Shown: positions 17,728-26,914, counted from the first letter of the stretch. The stretch is 57,393 bases of DNA from Dysgonomonas sp. PH5-45 (GCF_029893235.1 NZ_JARXWE010000018.1:1-57393), one strand, 5' to 3'. Numbers and translations: made by a program. Notes: generated by a model not told the origin, from the letters alone.

Positions 17728-18873
17728 TCAGAGCAATTCTTTCATATAATCGGATATCTGCTTGCCGGCAACGCCCCAGTTAAGGCGGGTTTTGTATTCG
17801 TTGTAGGCCGAGAGGGCTAAATCGGAATACCTTTTCGTGTTGGTAAAAGTGTTACTGATGTAGTCCGCAAAAAGTGAAACAGGGCTTTCCGGGGCAAAGG
17901 TAATGCCGTTTACGTTATCTTTGATTATGGTAGTTATACCGCCCGTTTTGCTCGAAATGGATGGTATGCCGTATGCCGCGGCTTCGCAAAATACCAAACC
18001 GTAGGCTTCCGCTTGCGAGGGCATAAACAGGAAGTGGCAATTCTGTATTGTTTTCTCAAAAAGTTCTAATCCCTGCGGTGTCGCTTTGCTTATAAAACCG
18101 TGGTTTACGACGAATGGGGCTTGTGCCACTTCGTTGGGCAGGCTGTCTAAGCCTAAGATGTGTAATTCGGTATTTAATCCCCCTTGGTTCAGTTCTTTTA
18201 CGGTACGGAATACGGTGTCTCCACCCTTGCGTTCCCAATCAACACCGATAAATAATATTCTGCAAACAGACGAATCCCGGTTGTTGATGGCCGACTTTAC
18301 TTCGTCGAATGTAAGCTCGTGGTCTATATTTGCTCCCATTGGCACAACCCGCACCTTGTTGGGGGGAGTTCCATAATCTTTTATTGCGCTTTGTGCTGCC
18401 CAATCGGACGAAAATATGGCGAGCGAAGATGTGTCAACAGCTTTTTGGTCTAACCGTAAGCCTTCTTTTATCGTGATTTTACTCAGGTTTTTATACCAAT
18501 CGTAGTAGTCGATCATGGCCGCGAAAGTAGCATCCGTGTAAAAAACTTTAGGTTGCTTACAATCTAAATGGGCAATGGGCATAGTGCCGGGCGAAAAAAC
18601 GATGTCGGCATTCAGACCTTGCAGTTTTTGGCTTACCTGCTGTGCATATTGTTTTACTACGAAGGGAGCCCGGTTTAGTTGGTACTTCTTACCCGATTTT
18701 ATGCTTACCTGATATTTCAGGCGGGTAAATAAATCTAACCTCTCCTCCAAGCCTGCAATGTGTTCGAGTTGATTTCCGGCTACATTGCTAATTGCTTTTG
18801 CAATGTAAAACTCTGAGCCCGACCAGTTTTTTATGTCGATCGACTCGAATCGTGATATGTAGGCGATTTTCAT
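17728..18873 (-). CDS. Glycosyltransferase, GT4 family (GT-B fold)
   Basis: A 381-residue cytoplasmic sugar transferase. The C-terminal donor-binding domain shows WERKGGD (213-219) and the retaining-enzyme motif with Glu289 and Glu297 (EAYGLVFCE), then YGIPSISSKTGG. The acceptor domain starts at MKIAYISRF. Its start is 20 bp downstream of the ABC permease stop on the same strand, so the two form an operon and it probably builds part of the exported polysaccharide. Sugar specificity is not readable. A nearby paralogue group lies at 27-43 kb on the opposite strand. Confidence 0.9.
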   Translation of the reverse strand: MKIAYISRFESIDIKNWSGSEFYIAKAISNVAGNQLEHIAGLEERLDLFTRLKYQVSIKSGKKYQLNRAPFVVKQYAQQVSQKLQGLNADIVFSPGTMPIAHLDCKQPKVFYTDATFAAMIDYYDWYKNLSKITIKEGLRLDQKAVDTSSLAIFSSDWAAQSAIKDYGTPPNKVRVVPMGANIDHELTFDEVKSAINNRDSSVCRILFIGVDWERKGGDTVFRTVKELNQGGLNTELHILGLDSLPNEVAQAPFVVNHGFISKATPQGLELFEKTIQNCHFLFMPSQAEAYGLVFCEAAAYGIPSISSKTGGITTIIKDNVNGITFAPESPVSLFADYISNTFTNTKRYSDLALSAYNEYKTRLNWGVAGKQISDYMKELL

Positions 18874-18893
18874 GAAGTTGTTCCCCTCAGGGC

Positions 18894-19760
18894 TTAAACG
18901 ATGTCGATAAAGCGTTTTTCCACTTTATTAAATACCCAAGAACCAACTATAATTACCACAATGGTAAACACGAAACTGTATAGTAACCCTCCCCAGCTGA
19001 AATCGCCTGCTCCAAGAACGCCGTATTTAAAGGCCTCAAAAATAGAAGAAAGAGGATTCAGTTCTATAAATATTGCCAATTTGGGGAATGTCTCTTTCAG
19101 TACAGACATAGGGTAGGCTATCGGTGTTGCAAGTTGCCATAGTTGTATGGCAAAGCTTATGAGTATGGCTATATCCCTGTATTTTACGGTAAGAGAAGAT
19201 ATGATGATACCCAAGCCTAATCCCATACCGGCAAGCATCACTACAAGTAAGGGGAAGAGCAAGGCATATTCGTTGACGTTCACAAAGGTTCCCTTTAGGG
19301 CAAAGTAAGTATATATCGAGATAAAAAGCAGAAGCTGTATGCCAAACTTCAAGAGGTTGGATATAGCACTGGAAAAAGGCACAACCAGCCTCGGGAAATA
19401 TACCTTGCTGAAAACATTCGCATTCCCCGAAAATGTGGAAGAACTGGCGCTAAGGCAGTCGGTAAAATATCCCCAAAGAACCAATCCCGCCATATAAAAC
19501 AAGGGTTGGGGTATTCCGTCGGTGGGTATTTTTGCTATTCCTCCATAAATGAACATAAACATTATGGTAGAAAAAATGGGCTGGATAAAAAACCAAAGAG
19601 GGCCAAGTATAGTTTGCTTATATACTGTTGTGATATTGCGGTTTACATATAGCATCATGAGGTCTTTGTAGGCCCATACTTCTTTTATGTTCAGTTCAAA
19701 TTTCTTTGTTTTGGGTTTTATTATTATATCCCATTTATCGTTATCGGTAGATATAGCCAT
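18894..19760 (-). CDS. wzm: Polysaccharide ABC transporter permease (Wzm/TagG type)
   Basis: An inner membrane permease of the ABC-2 family, with six hydrophobic helices after a cytoplasmic N-terminus that includes the amphipathic start (LNIKEVWAYKDLMMLYVNRNI). The segments LGPLWFFIQPIFSTIMFMFIYG and the conserved ATPIAYPMS, then NPLSSIFEAFKYGVLG, are typical of Wzm/TagG, which exports undecaprenyl-linked O-chains or teichoic acids. Length is 288 residues. Its ATPase partner is not adjacent. The only candidate in the window is the gene at 28385-29677 on the other strand. It is followed by a GT4 transferase. Confidence 0.9.
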   Translation of the reverse strand: MAISTDNDKWDIIIKPKTKKFELNIKEVWAYKDLMMLYVNRNITTVYKQTILGPLWFFIQPIFSTIMFMFIYGGIAKIPTDGIPQPLFYMAGLVLWGYFTDCLSASSSTFSGNANVFSKVYFPRLVVPFSSAISNLLKFGIQLLLFISIYTYFALKGTFVNVNEYALLFPLLVVMLAGMGLGLGIIISSLTVKYRDIAILISFAIQLWQLATPIAYPMSVLKETFPKLAIFIELNPLSSIFEAFKYGVLGAGDFSWGGLLYSFVFTIVVIIVGSWVFNKVEKRFIDIV

Positions 19761-19786
19761 GTTTGGTTGTTTTTGTTAAGAGCAGA

Positions 19787-19794
19787 CAAATATA
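19787..19794 (-). promoter_or_regulatory. Candidate -7 element for the permease-glycosyltransferase operon
   Basis: Read on the minus strand the site is TATATTTG, an exact TAnnTTTG match, about 27 bp upstream of the permease ATG. No matching -33 TTG is evident. Confidence 0.5.
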
Positions 19795-19846
19795 TAAACA
19801 AATACTTTTATTTGGAAATTTGGAGGGTACATATACGGACATAAAT

Positions 19847-19882
19847 AAAAAGATCCACACGGATTTCCATGCGGATCTTTTT
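19847..19882 (-). terminator. Strong terminator after the small lipoprotein gene
   Basis: A near-perfect 16-bp stem with two G-T pairs and a 4-base loop, flanked by five A on one side and five T on the other. It can therefore act in both directions. It lies just past the stop of the lipoprotein gene and upstream of the permease promoter, insulating the two. Confidence 0.9.
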
Positions 19883-19903
19883 ATTTCTTTTTTGAAATGC
19901 TTA

Positions 19904-20116
19904 TTACTGTGCAGGAGCAGCTTCAGCAGCAGGAGCTTCTTCAACAACAGGAGTTGCAACTGAATCACCTTCAACAGGAGCAACAACTTCAGGAGCTTCT
20001 TCAGCAACAACAGCAGTTGTATCTGTTTCAGGAGCAGCTTCTGTGTTAGCTTTGTTAGAGCATGAAGCGAAAGAAAGAGCAACGATTGCAGCAGCAAATA
20101 AAACTAATTTTTTCAT
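19904..20116 (-). CDS. Small acidic Ala/Glu/Pro-rich lipoprotein
   Basis: A 70-residue protein with a lipoprotein signal (MKKLVLFAAAIVALSFASC, lipidated Cys at residue 19). After it comes a low-complexity tail made of Ala, Glu, Pro, Val and Thr with almost no basic residue (EEAPEVVAPVEGDS and similar). No fold is predicted for such a tail; it is probably extended and surface or periplasm exposed. It has its own promoter and strong terminator, so it is likely a separately and perhaps highly expressed gene. Similar tiny lipoproteins are, as I recall, common in Bacteroidales, with no known role. The codon repetition comes from the amino acid bias. Confidence 0.8.
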   Translation of the reverse strand: MKKLVLFAAAIVALSFASCSNKANTEAAPETDTTAVVAEEAPEVVAPVEGDSVATPVVEEAPAAEAAPAQ

Positions 20117-20172
20117 TTTTTCAATAGTTTAAAGTAAATTGTTATCTTGTTTTCGAATAATTAAATTCGTTG

Positions 20173-20180
20173 CAAATATA
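20173..20180 (-). promoter_or_regulatory. Candidate -7 element for the small lipoprotein gene
   Basis: On the minus strand the site reads TATATTTG, exactly TAnnTTTG, about 57 bp upstream of the ATG, leaving an AT-rich leader of roughly 50 nt. Confidence 0.55.
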
Positions 20181-20248
20181 GGATACTTTTTTGATATTTT
20201 ATATCCTTATCACATTTTTTTTATGGATAAAAGCAAATTTTCATCAAA

Positions 20249-21916
20249 TCACACCTCATAGAGGTATCGTTTGATGCTTTTTTTGGGGGTTTTCTCAAAT
20301 TCGGTAGGGTAAATATTCATTGCCGTAATATTTTCGTAGCCGGCCACCATTTTGTTGAGTTCCTGTTTGTTTGCATCCATTATTACTTGTAGTTCGCCGG
20401 TGTCGATGCCATCGGCGTCCATTGCTTCATAGTCGGGATATACCAATGCCACAAGCTTGTTATTGCGCAAAACGACAAGGCTTTCCGAAACGTAGGGCAT
20501 GTTGTTTATCTTGGCTTCAATCTCTTCCGGAAATATGTTTTGCCCGCTTGGCCCCAGTATCATGGTTTTGCTGCGGCCTCTCAGGTAAATGCGGTTGTTG
20601 CTGTCGGTTGTGCCCAAATCGCCCGTTTTGAGCCAGCCATCGCTGGTGAATGCGGCTTTGGTGGCCTCTTCGTTTTTGTAATAGCCGGCCATCACGTTTT
20701 CGCCGCGTACTTGTATTTCGCCAAGTGTGTTGTAAGGGTCGGGCGAGTCGACACGCAATTCCATTATATCTTTCAGTATTTGTCCGCACGAGGTAGGCAC
20801 AAAGTCGTAATGATGGTCGTACGAGATAAGCGGAGCGCACTCTGTCATGCCATATCCCACCGTGAACCGGAATTTTATCTGATACAGAAAACTCTCCACC
20901 TCCTGATTGAAGGCAGCCCCACCTATAATTACTTCGCTGAACCGCCCGCCCAACGCACTGGTAAGCCCTTCGCGTATCTTTGCCTGTATTTTTTGTTTTA
21001 CGATGGGTATATTCATCGCAATCTTCATTGTTGGTGTGCTTAGCTTAGGCAGGATTGTTTTTTTGTAAATCTTTTCTATGATAAGCGGAACGGTAACAAT
21101 GAGGTGTGGTTTTACATCGGCAAAAGCCTGAAGCAGAATTCTGGGCGATGGCGTTTTGGTCAGTAAAAATGTATGTGCCCCTGCCGATTGGGCGTACAGG
21201 AAGGTAAACGCACAACCGTAGGTGTGTGCCAAAGGGAGGAACGACAGTACGTTTTCGCCCCTGTTCAAGATATTGAGCGTGGCGGCATAGGTTACATTCC
21301 CTGCCAGATTGTTGGCTGTGAGCATAACGCCTTTGCTGAAACCTGTTGTGCCCGAAGTGTAGTTTATCAGTACAACCTCGCTGTTATCTACCTCGGCATA
21401 TTTCACATCGGCGGGCGAATATCCTTGGGGGTATTTCTCTGTCAGCAGTTTTTCGCGGCTGTCAAGAATTTCTTTTATGTTTTCGCCGTTTTTCTGGTAC
21501 AGGAACGTGTAGTCTCTGTTTTCGATGGATATGGCTCCACGGATGAGGGGCAATTGCGCATCGTCCAGATTTTCCCATATCTGGTTACTTGTGAATATAA
21601 GTTTCGAATCGGAATGGTTCAGTATATGCTGAATGCTGTCGGGGTGGAAATCGCGTAATATAGGTACAATCACCGCTCCGTAGGTTACCGTGGCCAGATA
21701 TGCAATGCACCACAGCGAATTATCTTTGCCTATCAGGGCAATTTTATCGCCTCTTTTTATTCCGGTTTTTTCGAAGAAGATGTGTAGTTTTTCTATCTGC
21801 GTTGCAGTATCCCTATAATATAATGTATTGTTTTCTGAATAGTCGGTAAACGAAGGTAGGTCCCAATTTGTTTTGAAACTGTGTTCATACAACTTTACAA
21901 GATTCTGCTTAATCAT
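20249..21916 (-). CDS. AMP-dependent acyl-CoA ligase (long-chain fatty acid type)
   Basis: Activates a carboxylic acid, probably a fatty acid, to acyl-AMP and then acyl-CoA. The P-loop motif YTSGTTGFSKG is at residues 186-196, followed by FLPLAHTYG, GGAAFNQEVESFL, VGYGMTECAPLIS, GEIQVRGENVMAGYYKNEEAT and DGWLKTGDLG, with the C-terminal GPSGQNIFPEEIEAKIN hinge. An in-frame extension to 22054 exists, but I choose ATG 21916 because a good promoter lies at 21946-21975, inside the longer version. This gives 555 residues, normal for the family. Divergent from mtaB. The substrate cannot be told from sequence. Confidence 0.9.
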   Translation of the reverse strand: MIKQNLVKLYEHSFKTNWDLPSFTDYSENNTLYYRDTATQIEKLHIFFEKTGIKRGDKIALIGKDNSLWCIAYLATVTYGAVIVPILRDFHPDSIQHILNHSDSKLIFTSNQIWENLDDAQLPLIRGAISIENRDYTFLYQKNGENIKEILDSREKLLTEKYPQGYSPADVKYAEVDNSEVVLINYTSGTTGFSKGVMLTANNLAGNVTYAATLNILNRGENVLSFLPLAHTYGCAFTFLYAQSAGAHTFLLTKTPSPRILLQAFADVKPHLIVTVPLIIEKIYKKTILPKLSTPTMKIAMNIPIVKQKIQAKIREGLTSALGGRFSEVIIGGAAFNQEVESFLYQIKFRFTVGYGMTECAPLISYDHHYDFVPTSCGQILKDIMELRVDSPDPYNTLGEIQVRGENVMAGYYKNEEATKAAFTSDGWLKTGDLGTTDSNNRIYLRGRSKTMILGPSGQNIFPEEIEAKINNMPYVSESLVVLRNNKLVALVYPDYEAMDADGIDTGELQVIMDANKQELNKMVAGYENITAMNIYPTEFEKTPKKSIKRYLYEV

Positions 21917-21945
21917 AAATATTGCACGTTTTTGGTGAATATGTG

Positions 21946-21975
21946 CAAAAATAAGTTCTTTTAGGCTATTCGCAA
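21946..21975 (-). promoter_or_regulatory. Promoter of the acyl-CoA ligase gene
   Basis: On the minus strand a TTTG/TTG element (CAA at 21973-21975 on the plus strand) is followed after exactly 19 nt by TATTTTTG (21946-21953). This is a full match to the Bacteroides promoter. Transcription would start near 21938, 22 nt before the ATG at 21916. Confidence 0.75.
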
Positions 21976-22008
21976 AGCTTTTTATATTTAAAATAGATTC
22001 AATTTGTG

Positions 22009-22016
22009 TATTTTTG
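22009..22016 (+). promoter_or_regulatory. Candidate -7 element for mtaB
   Basis: TATTTTTG matches TAnnTTTG and lies about 59 bp upstream of the mtaB ATG. It forms a divergent promoter pair with the acyl-CoA ligase promoter. The -33 position has only TTT. Confidence 0.5.
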
Positions 22017-22074
22017 CACACCCACAATGATGTGATACGAAAAGTATATCGCAAGGAAGGGATACATTAAGAGG

Positions 22075-23391
22075 ATGATAGACAATACCATATTCGAAAA
22101 TAAAAAAGCGGCTTACCTTACTTTGGGCTGCAAGCTTAACTTTGCCGAGACTTCGGCCATTGGCAAGCAACTGTCCGATTTGGGGATACGCCGTGCCCGT
22201 CGGGGGGAGGTTGCCGATGTGTGCGTAATCAATACCTGTTCGGTTACCGAGCTTGCTGATAAGAAATGCCGTCAGGCCGTCAGGAAGATGATAAAGGAAA
22301 ACCCCGGCGCGTTTGTTATCGTAACGGGCTGTTATGCACAGCTAAAACCCAACGATATACTGAAGATAGACGGCGTAGATGTGGTGTTGGGAGCCGAGCA
22401 AAAAATGGATGTGGTAGGCTATCTGAACGATTTGAAGAAAAAAGACCGTGGAACGGCCTTTACAACCCAAACGGCGCAGATAAAAACGTTTGTGCCTTCT
22501 TGTTCGTGCGACGACCGCACACGCTACTTCCTGAAAGTGCAAGACGGGTGCGACTATTTCTGCTCGTATTGTACCATCCCCTTTGCCCGGGGGCGTAGCC
22601 GTAACGGAACCATAGAGAGTTTGGTGAAGCAAGCCCGTGAGGTGGCAGTCGGTGGCGGACGCGAAATAGTGCTGACAGGCGTCAATATTGGCGATTTTGG
22701 GCATACAACGGGCGAAACGTTTTTCGACCTCGTGAAGGCTCTTGACGAAGTTGAGGGCATAGACCGTTTTCGTATATCGTCTATCGAGCCCAATTTGCTG
22801 ACCGACGAGATTATAGAATTTGTGGCCCGTTCAAAGCGGTTTGCTCCTCATTTTCATATACCTTTGCAATCGGGGTCGGACGATGTGCTGCGGCTCATGA
22901 AGCGCCGTTACGATACGGCCCTCTTCCGCCACCGTGTGGAGAAGATTAAGGAAGTGATGCCTCAGGCTTTTATAGGTGTGGATGTGATTGTGGGAACCCG
23001 AGGCGAAACCGATCAGTATTTTGAAGATGCCTTGCGGTTTATTGACAGTTTGCCGGTTTCGCAACTCCATGTGTTCACTTACTCCGAGCGTCCGGGAACA
23101 CAGGCCTTGAAAATAGACTATGCCGTAGACCCCAAGACGAAGCATGCTCGTTGCAAAGCCTTACTCGATATATCGGACCGGAAGACGGACGCTTTTTACC
23201 GTTCGCAACAGGGAACCCTACGCAGGGTATTGTTTGAACATACCCCTCATGGCGACAAGATGTATGGCTTTACCGAAAACTATGTGAAGGTGGAAGCCCC
23301 TTACAACGAAACAAAAGTAAATAACATAGAAACACTTGTTTTAGGCGATTTCTCCTCCGACGGGGTTGCCCTTAAAGCAAAACAAGAGTAA
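22075..23391 (+). CDS. mtaB: tRNA t6A37 methylthiotransferase MtaB
   Basis: A radical SAM enzyme that adds a methylthio group to N6-threonylcarbamoyladenosine at position 37 of certain tRNAs. The N-terminal MTTase domain has cluster ligands Cys19, Cys55 and Cys86 (LGCK, NTCS, TGCY). The radical SAM cluster motif is Cys159, Cys163 and Cys166 (CDYFCSYC), followed by IPFARGRSRN and the conserved GVNIGDFG. A TRAM-like C-terminal region closes the protein. Length of 438 residues fits MtaB better than MiaB or RimO. It may be co-transcribed with the acyltransferase and glycosyltransferase downstream. Confidence 0.93.
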   Translation: MIDNTIFENKKAAYLTLGCKLNFAETSAIGKQLSDLGIRRARRGEVADVCVINTCSVTELADKKCRQAVRKMIKENPGAFVIVTGCYAQLKPNDILKIDGVDVVLGAEQKMDVVGYLNDLKKKDRGTAFTTQTAQIKTFVPSCSCDDRTRYFLKVQDGCDYFCSYCTIPFARGRSRNGTIESLVKQAREVAVGGGREIVLTGVNIGDFGHTTGETFFDLVKALDEVEGIDRFRISSIEPNLLTDEIIEFVARSKRFAPHFHIPLQSGSDDVLRLMKRRYDTALFRHRVEKIKEVMPQAFIGVDVIVGTRGETDQYFEDALRFIDSLPVSQLHVFTYSERPGTQALKIDYAVDPKTKHARCKALLDISDRKTDAFYRSQQGTLRRVLFEHTPHGDKMYGFTENYVKVEAPYNETKVNNIETLVLGDFSSDGVALKAKQE

Positions 23392-23409
23392 AACAGATTA
23401 GGATAGCCG

Positions 23410-24309
23410 ATGCTTACAAAACTGACATATGGATTACTGTATTCGTGGATGATGATTCATGCCGTATTGCCTTTTCGGTTACTGTATGTTTTGTCGGATA
23501 TACTGTATGTTGTTGTCTATAAAATTGTTGGTTATAGGCGGAAAGTAGTGCGCGGAAATCTGCGAAACTCTTTCCCTGACAAATCGGACAGGGATTTGAT
23601 GCAAATAGAGAAGGATTTTTATCATCATTTTTGCGACTATTTTGTAGAAACCATCAAATTGCTGCATGTTTCGGACAAGGAGATACAAAGCCGTATCCGC
23701 TTCAAAAATCCGGAATTGGTACGCGAACTAACCCGAAAGGGCAATTCGGTGCTTATGTACCTGGGGCATTATGGCAACTGGGAGTGGGTTCCGGCAATGA
23801 CTTTGCTTATGGATGCCGATGTGAGTACAGGCGATATTTACCGTCCGTTGAAAAACAAGGCCGTAGATGATATCTTTCTGAAAATACGAAGTCGCTTCGG
23901 GGCGTTAAACATACCCAAGAACAACACCCTGCGCGCCATAGTCAAGATGCGGCAAACGGGCAAAAAAGTAGTGGTAGGTTTCATGTCCGACCAAACCCCC
24001 TCGGTGAATAATATACATTATTGGACAACGTTTCTCAATCAGGACACCGCTGTGTTTACCGGCGTAGAGCGCATTGCCAAAACAACGGGCTTTGCCGTTA
24101 TTTATCTCGATATGGAGAAGGTGGGGCGTGGCCGTTACGACTGCACTTACCACTTGATAACCGAAACACCCAAAGAAGACCCCGAATTCCAGATTACGGA
24201 AAAATATATACGTATCTTTGAACAGACCATACTCCGCAATCCTGCCTATTGGTTGTGGACGCACAAACGCTGGAAGTATAAAAAATCGGATTTTGTGGAC
24301 AAGGAATGA
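23410..24309 (+). CDS. Lipid A-type lysophospholipid acyltransferase (LpxL/HtrB family)
   Basis: Transfers a late acyl chain to lipid A or a similar lipid acceptor at the inner membrane. The HX4E catalytic motif is His120/Glu125 in GHYGNWEW, preceded by an N-terminal hydrophobic anchor (about residues 8-40). YRPLKNKAVDDIF, RAIVKMRQTGKKVVVGFMSDQTP and FLNQDTAVFTGVERIAKTTG are family segments, and the end LWTHKRWKYK is typical. Length of 299 residues is normal. The next gene, a GT2, starts inside its last codon (ATGA overlap), implying coupled expression. Confidence 0.93.
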   Translation: MLTKLTYGLLYSWMMIHAVLPFRLLYVLSDILYVVVYKIVGYRRKVVRGNLRNSFPDKSDRDLMQIEKDFYHHFCDYFVETIKLLHVSDKEIQSRIRFKNPELVRELTRKGNSVLMYLGHYGNWEWVPAMTLLMDADVSTGDIYRPLKNKAVDDIFLKIRSRFGALNIPKNNTLRAIVKMRQTGKKVVVGFMSDQTPSVNNIHYWTTFLNQDTAVFTGVERIAKTTGFAVIYLDMEKVGRGRYDCTYHLITETPKEDPEFQITEKYIRIFEQTILRNPAYWLWTHKRWKYKKSDFVDKE

Positions 24310-25331
24310 AAAAAATATCGGTCGTTATACTGAATTGGAATGGCAGGCAACTGCTCGAAGAGTTTTTGCCTTCGGTGGTGGCTTTCTCCCGCATAGAGGG
24401 CGCCGAAGTGGTTGTGGCCGATAATTGCTCGACCGACGATTCCATCAGCTTTGTTCGTGAAAATTATCCGGCTGTGCGGCTTATCTGCCTACCCGAAAAT
24501 TACGGATATGCCGATGGTTACAACAAATCTCTGGCGCAAGTCGAGGCCGAATATGTGGTGCTGTTGAACTCGGATGTAGAGGTGACCGAAGGTTGGCTCG
24601 AACCCATCATTTCGTTTCTGGACGAAAACCCTGACGTGGCAGGCTTGCAACCCAAGCTATTGGCGCAGAAAAATAAACATTGTTTTGAATATGCCGGAGC
24701 TGCGGGCGGATTTATAGATAAGTATGGCTATCCGTTTTGCCGGGGGCGTATCTTCGATAATCTGGAAGAAGATGGCGGCCAATACGACCAACCCATAGAT
24801 GTATTCTGGGCAACGGGTGCATGCTTGGCAGTGAGGCTGAAAGATTATTTTGAGGCGGGTGGCTTGGATGCTTCGTTCTTTGCCCATATGGAGGAAATAG
24901 ACCTCTGTTGGCGGCTCAATGCAAGAGGCAAACGTTTGATGTGCCTGCCGCAGTCGGTTGTTTATCATGTTGGGGGTGCTACCCTCTCTGAAACCAGCCC
25001 GCACAAAACTTACCTCAATTTCAGAAACAATCTGTTGATGCTGTATAAGAATTTACCCGACAATGCTCTTGGTGGAGTGTTGCGTATGCGCCGTTTCTTA
25101 GACCTGTTGGCGGCTTTGCAAATGTTGCTGTTGGGCAAAAGGGCGAATGCGCAGGCGGTACTGAAAGCCCAAAAAGATTTCAAAAAAATAAAACCCGATT
25201 ACAAGGCAGCCAGAAATCAAAATCTGGCAAAAACTATCGTTCACACCATTCCTACAATCTACAACAAAAGCCTTTTGTGGAACTTTTATGCAAAGGGCCG
25301 GAAAGTGTTTAGCAGCCTCCGTTTCAGATAG
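24306..25331 (+). CDS. Glycosyltransferase family 2
   Basis: A 341-residue GT-A type transferase. It shows the N-terminal [20 protein letters not shown], the nucleotide-sugar motif [10 protein letters not shown], and [11 protein letters not shown], which holds the DXD-type metal site. Later segments [23 protein letters not shown] and [24 protein letters not shown] are characteristic of rhamnosyltransferase-like GT2 enzymes. Its ATG overlaps the stop of the lipid A-type acyltransferase, and its 3' end overlaps the convergent miaA by 8 bp. A role in LPS core or O-chain assembly is likely but the sugar is unknown. Confidence 0.9.
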   Translation: MKKISVVILNWNGRQLLEEFLPSVVAFSRIEGAEVVVADNCSTDDSISFVRENYPAVRLICLPENYGYADGYNKSLAQVEAEYVVLLNSDVEVTEGWLEPIISFLDENPDVAGLQPKLLAQKNKHCFEYAGAAGGFIDKYGYPFCRGRIFDNLEEDGGQYDQPIDVFWATGACLAVRLKDYFEAGGLDASFFAHMEEIDLCWRLNARGKRLMCLPQSVVYHVGGATLSETSPHKTYLNFRNNLLMLYKNLPDNALGGVLRMRRFLDLLAALQMLLLGKRANAQAVLKAQKDFKKIKPDYKAARNQNLAKTIVHTIPTIYNKSLLWNFYAKGRKVFSSLRFR

Positions 25332-26238
25332 GGCTATCTGCTATCCCGATGATTTGCTTTAAAACTTGCTCTTCGGTCAGTTCCGAGAGGTTAAACCAGT
25401 GTATGCTCTCGTCCCGTTTGAACCACGTTAACTGCTTGCGGGCATAAACACGGGTATTGCGTTTTATTTTTTCGATGGCAAAGTCCAGTTCCCATTCTCC
25501 TTCCAAGTATTTGAACAGTTCTTTGTATCCCACAGTGTTTAGCGAGTTCAGGTGTTTATTGGGCAGGTGGCTTTTGGCTTCGTCCAGAAGTCCGTCCTGC
25601 ATCATTTGGTCTACACGCCGGTTTATGCGCCCGTACAGTTCTTCGCGGTTGCGGGTAAGCCCTATGCGGATTATCCGGAAGGGACGCTCCTTGACGCTGT
25701 TTGTGCGGAACGAAGAATAAGGTTTACCTGTCATCAAACAGACTTCGAGGGCATGAATCACCCGTTTGTGGTTTTTGAGGTCTACCTGTGCGTAAAAAGC
25801 GGGGTCGAGTGTTTTCAACTGCTGGCGTATGTGTTCCAAGCCTTTGTTCTCGTATTGTTCGTAAAGGTCTTTGCGCAAGCTTTCGTCGATGGTAGGAATA
25901 TCGTCAATACCTTTGCAGAGGGCATCGACATACATCATAGAACCTCCGGCAAGAACGAGGTGTGAATGTTGGCGGTGTAGTTCTTCAATCAGGCGGATGG
26001 CTTCCGCTTCGAACTCGCTGGCACTGTAATAGTCGTCAACGCTGAGCGAGCCAACGAAGTGATGCTTAACTTTGCGCAACTGCTCCGGGGTAGGGGCGGC
26101 GGTTCCTATCTCCAACCCCTTGTAAAATTGGCGCGAGTCGGCCGATATGACAGGACATCGGTAATATTCTGCAAGATTAAGGCTGAGGTCGGTCTTCCCG
26201 ACCCCTGTGGGGCCCAGCAGAACAATCAGTTTTTTCAT
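25324..26238 (-). CDS. miaA: tRNA dimethylallyltransferase
   Basis: Transfers an isopentenyl group to adenosine 37 of tRNAs that read codons starting with U. The P-loop GPTGVGKT is at residues 9-16. [51 protein letters not shown] and [12 protein letters not shown] follow in the family order, and the C-terminal [15 protein letters not shown] is diagnostic. The length of 304 residues is normal. It overlaps the upstream gene by one base (TAATG) and the convergent glycosyltransferase by 8 bp. Confidence 0.96.
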   Translation of the reverse strand: MKKLIVLLGPTGVGKTDLSLNLAEYYRCPVISADSRQFYKGLEIGTAAPTPEQLRKVKHHFVGSLSVDDYYSASEFEAEAIRLIEELHRQHSHLVLAGGSMMYVDALCKGIDDIPTIDESLRKDLYEQYENKGLEHIRQQLKTLDPAFYAQVDLKNHKRVIHALEVCLMTGKPYSSFRTNSVKERPFRIIRIGLTRNREELYGRINRRVDQMMQDGLLDEAKSHLPNKHLNSLNTVGYKELFKYLEGEWELDFAIEKIKRNTRVYARKQLTWFKRDESIHWFNLSELTEEQVLKQIIGIADSPI

Positions 26239-26792
26239 TAAAAATCGTCACCTTGTTGCGAAGCCATGTTGTCTAAGCCGTCAAAACCGTCGGCATCGAG
26301 TTCGTCCATGTCGTAAGTTTCGTCGCCATAAAAATTTTCTCCGGTTTCGATGGTCTGTATCCCTGCATCGAATGTTTCGAAATCGACAAACTGGGCAGGG
26401 GCTTCGCCTTCGGTTTTTGTGCAAACAGCCTGTTCAAGGTCTTTGCCTGTTATGATTTCGGCCAGTTCCATGAAGAATGCCCGCTCGGTCATATAGTCGA
26501 ATACGTACATCAGTTTTTGTTTTTCGTCTTCCAAGAAATCGCCTAAATGACATTCTTCCATGATATACGAATCTTCGTCCGAACTGGTGTTCATTTCTAC
26601 GAGCGTAATTTCCTTTTCTTTTTCCCAATCGTCGCTGCAAATAAAGAACGAGCACATTTCGCCGTCATTATATCCAACCGATTTGGTTATAGCCTTGTGC
26701 AAATCAAGGAAGCTGGCATCCGAGTCTATTTGAATTTCGCGACGGAAGTCGTCAACTTCGTCCGAAAGGATTAAAAATCTAAATATCATCAC
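26238..26792 (-). CDS. pRiA4b ORF-3-like protein, function unknown
   Basis: A 184-residue acidic cytoplasmic protein. The N-terminus ([23 protein letters not shown], then [17 protein letters not shown] and [14 protein letters not shown]) matches the plasmid pRiA4b ORF-3 / IS1096 passenger protein family, which has no established function. The last 50 residues are very acidic ([20 protein letters not shown]) and probably disordered. The miaA start overlaps its stop, so the two are translationally coupled. Despite the family name nothing here suggests a mobile element. Confidence 0.8.
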   Translation of the reverse strand: MMIFRFLILSDEVDDFRREIQIDSDASFLDLHKAITKSVGYNDGEMCSFFICSDDWEKEKEITLVEMNTSSDEDSYIMEECHLGDFLEDEKQKLMYVFDYMTERAFFMELAEIITGKDLEQAVCTKTEGEAPAQFVDFETFDAGIQTIETGENFYGDETYDMDELDADGFDGLDNMASQQGDDF

Positions 26793-26830
26793 TATTTGTT
26801 TTTTTTACGGTGTTAGGTTTATATCCGATT

Positions 26831-26862
26831 CAAAAATAATATATTTTTCAGACAGAACAAAG
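26831..26862 (-). promoter_or_regulatory. Candidate promoter of the pRiA4b ORF-3-like gene and miaA
   Basis: On the minus strand TTG (26860-26862) and TATTTTTG (26831-26838) are separated by 21 nt, close to the usual 19. The -7 box lies about 39 bp upstream of the ATG at 26792. Confidence 0.55.
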
Positions 26863-26906
26863 AAGAAGTTTTTTTATTCGGAGTGCTAATTTCCTCCATA
26901 ATATTG

Positions 26907-26914
26907 TATCTTTG
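26907..26914 (+). promoter_or_regulatory. Candidate -7 element for the glycan cluster
   Basis: TATCTTTG is an exact TAnnTTTG match 62 bp upstream of the two-domain methyltransferase ATG. No clear -33 TTG is present. It could drive the long one-direction cluster to 43.2 kb. Confidence 0.5.

Noticed and set aside
19904-20080. Repetitive GCAGC/GGAGC-like stretch considered as a tandem repeat or CRISPR
   Set aside because: No regular unit or spacers; the pattern follows from Ala, Glu and Pro codons of the lipoprotein.
19741-20097. Leu-rich frame over the small lipoprotein gene
   Set aside because: A frame-shifted reading of the repetitive Ala/Glu codons and the terminator; poly-Leu content is an artefact.
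21917-22054. 46-residue N-terminal extension of the acyl-CoA ligase
   Set aside because: It would include the complete promoter at 21946-21975 and has no counterpart in the family.
26238-26792. Insertion-sequence remnant, because the family is called IS1096 passenger protein
   Set aside because: No transposase, terminal inverted repeats or target duplication; the gene is coupled to miaA.
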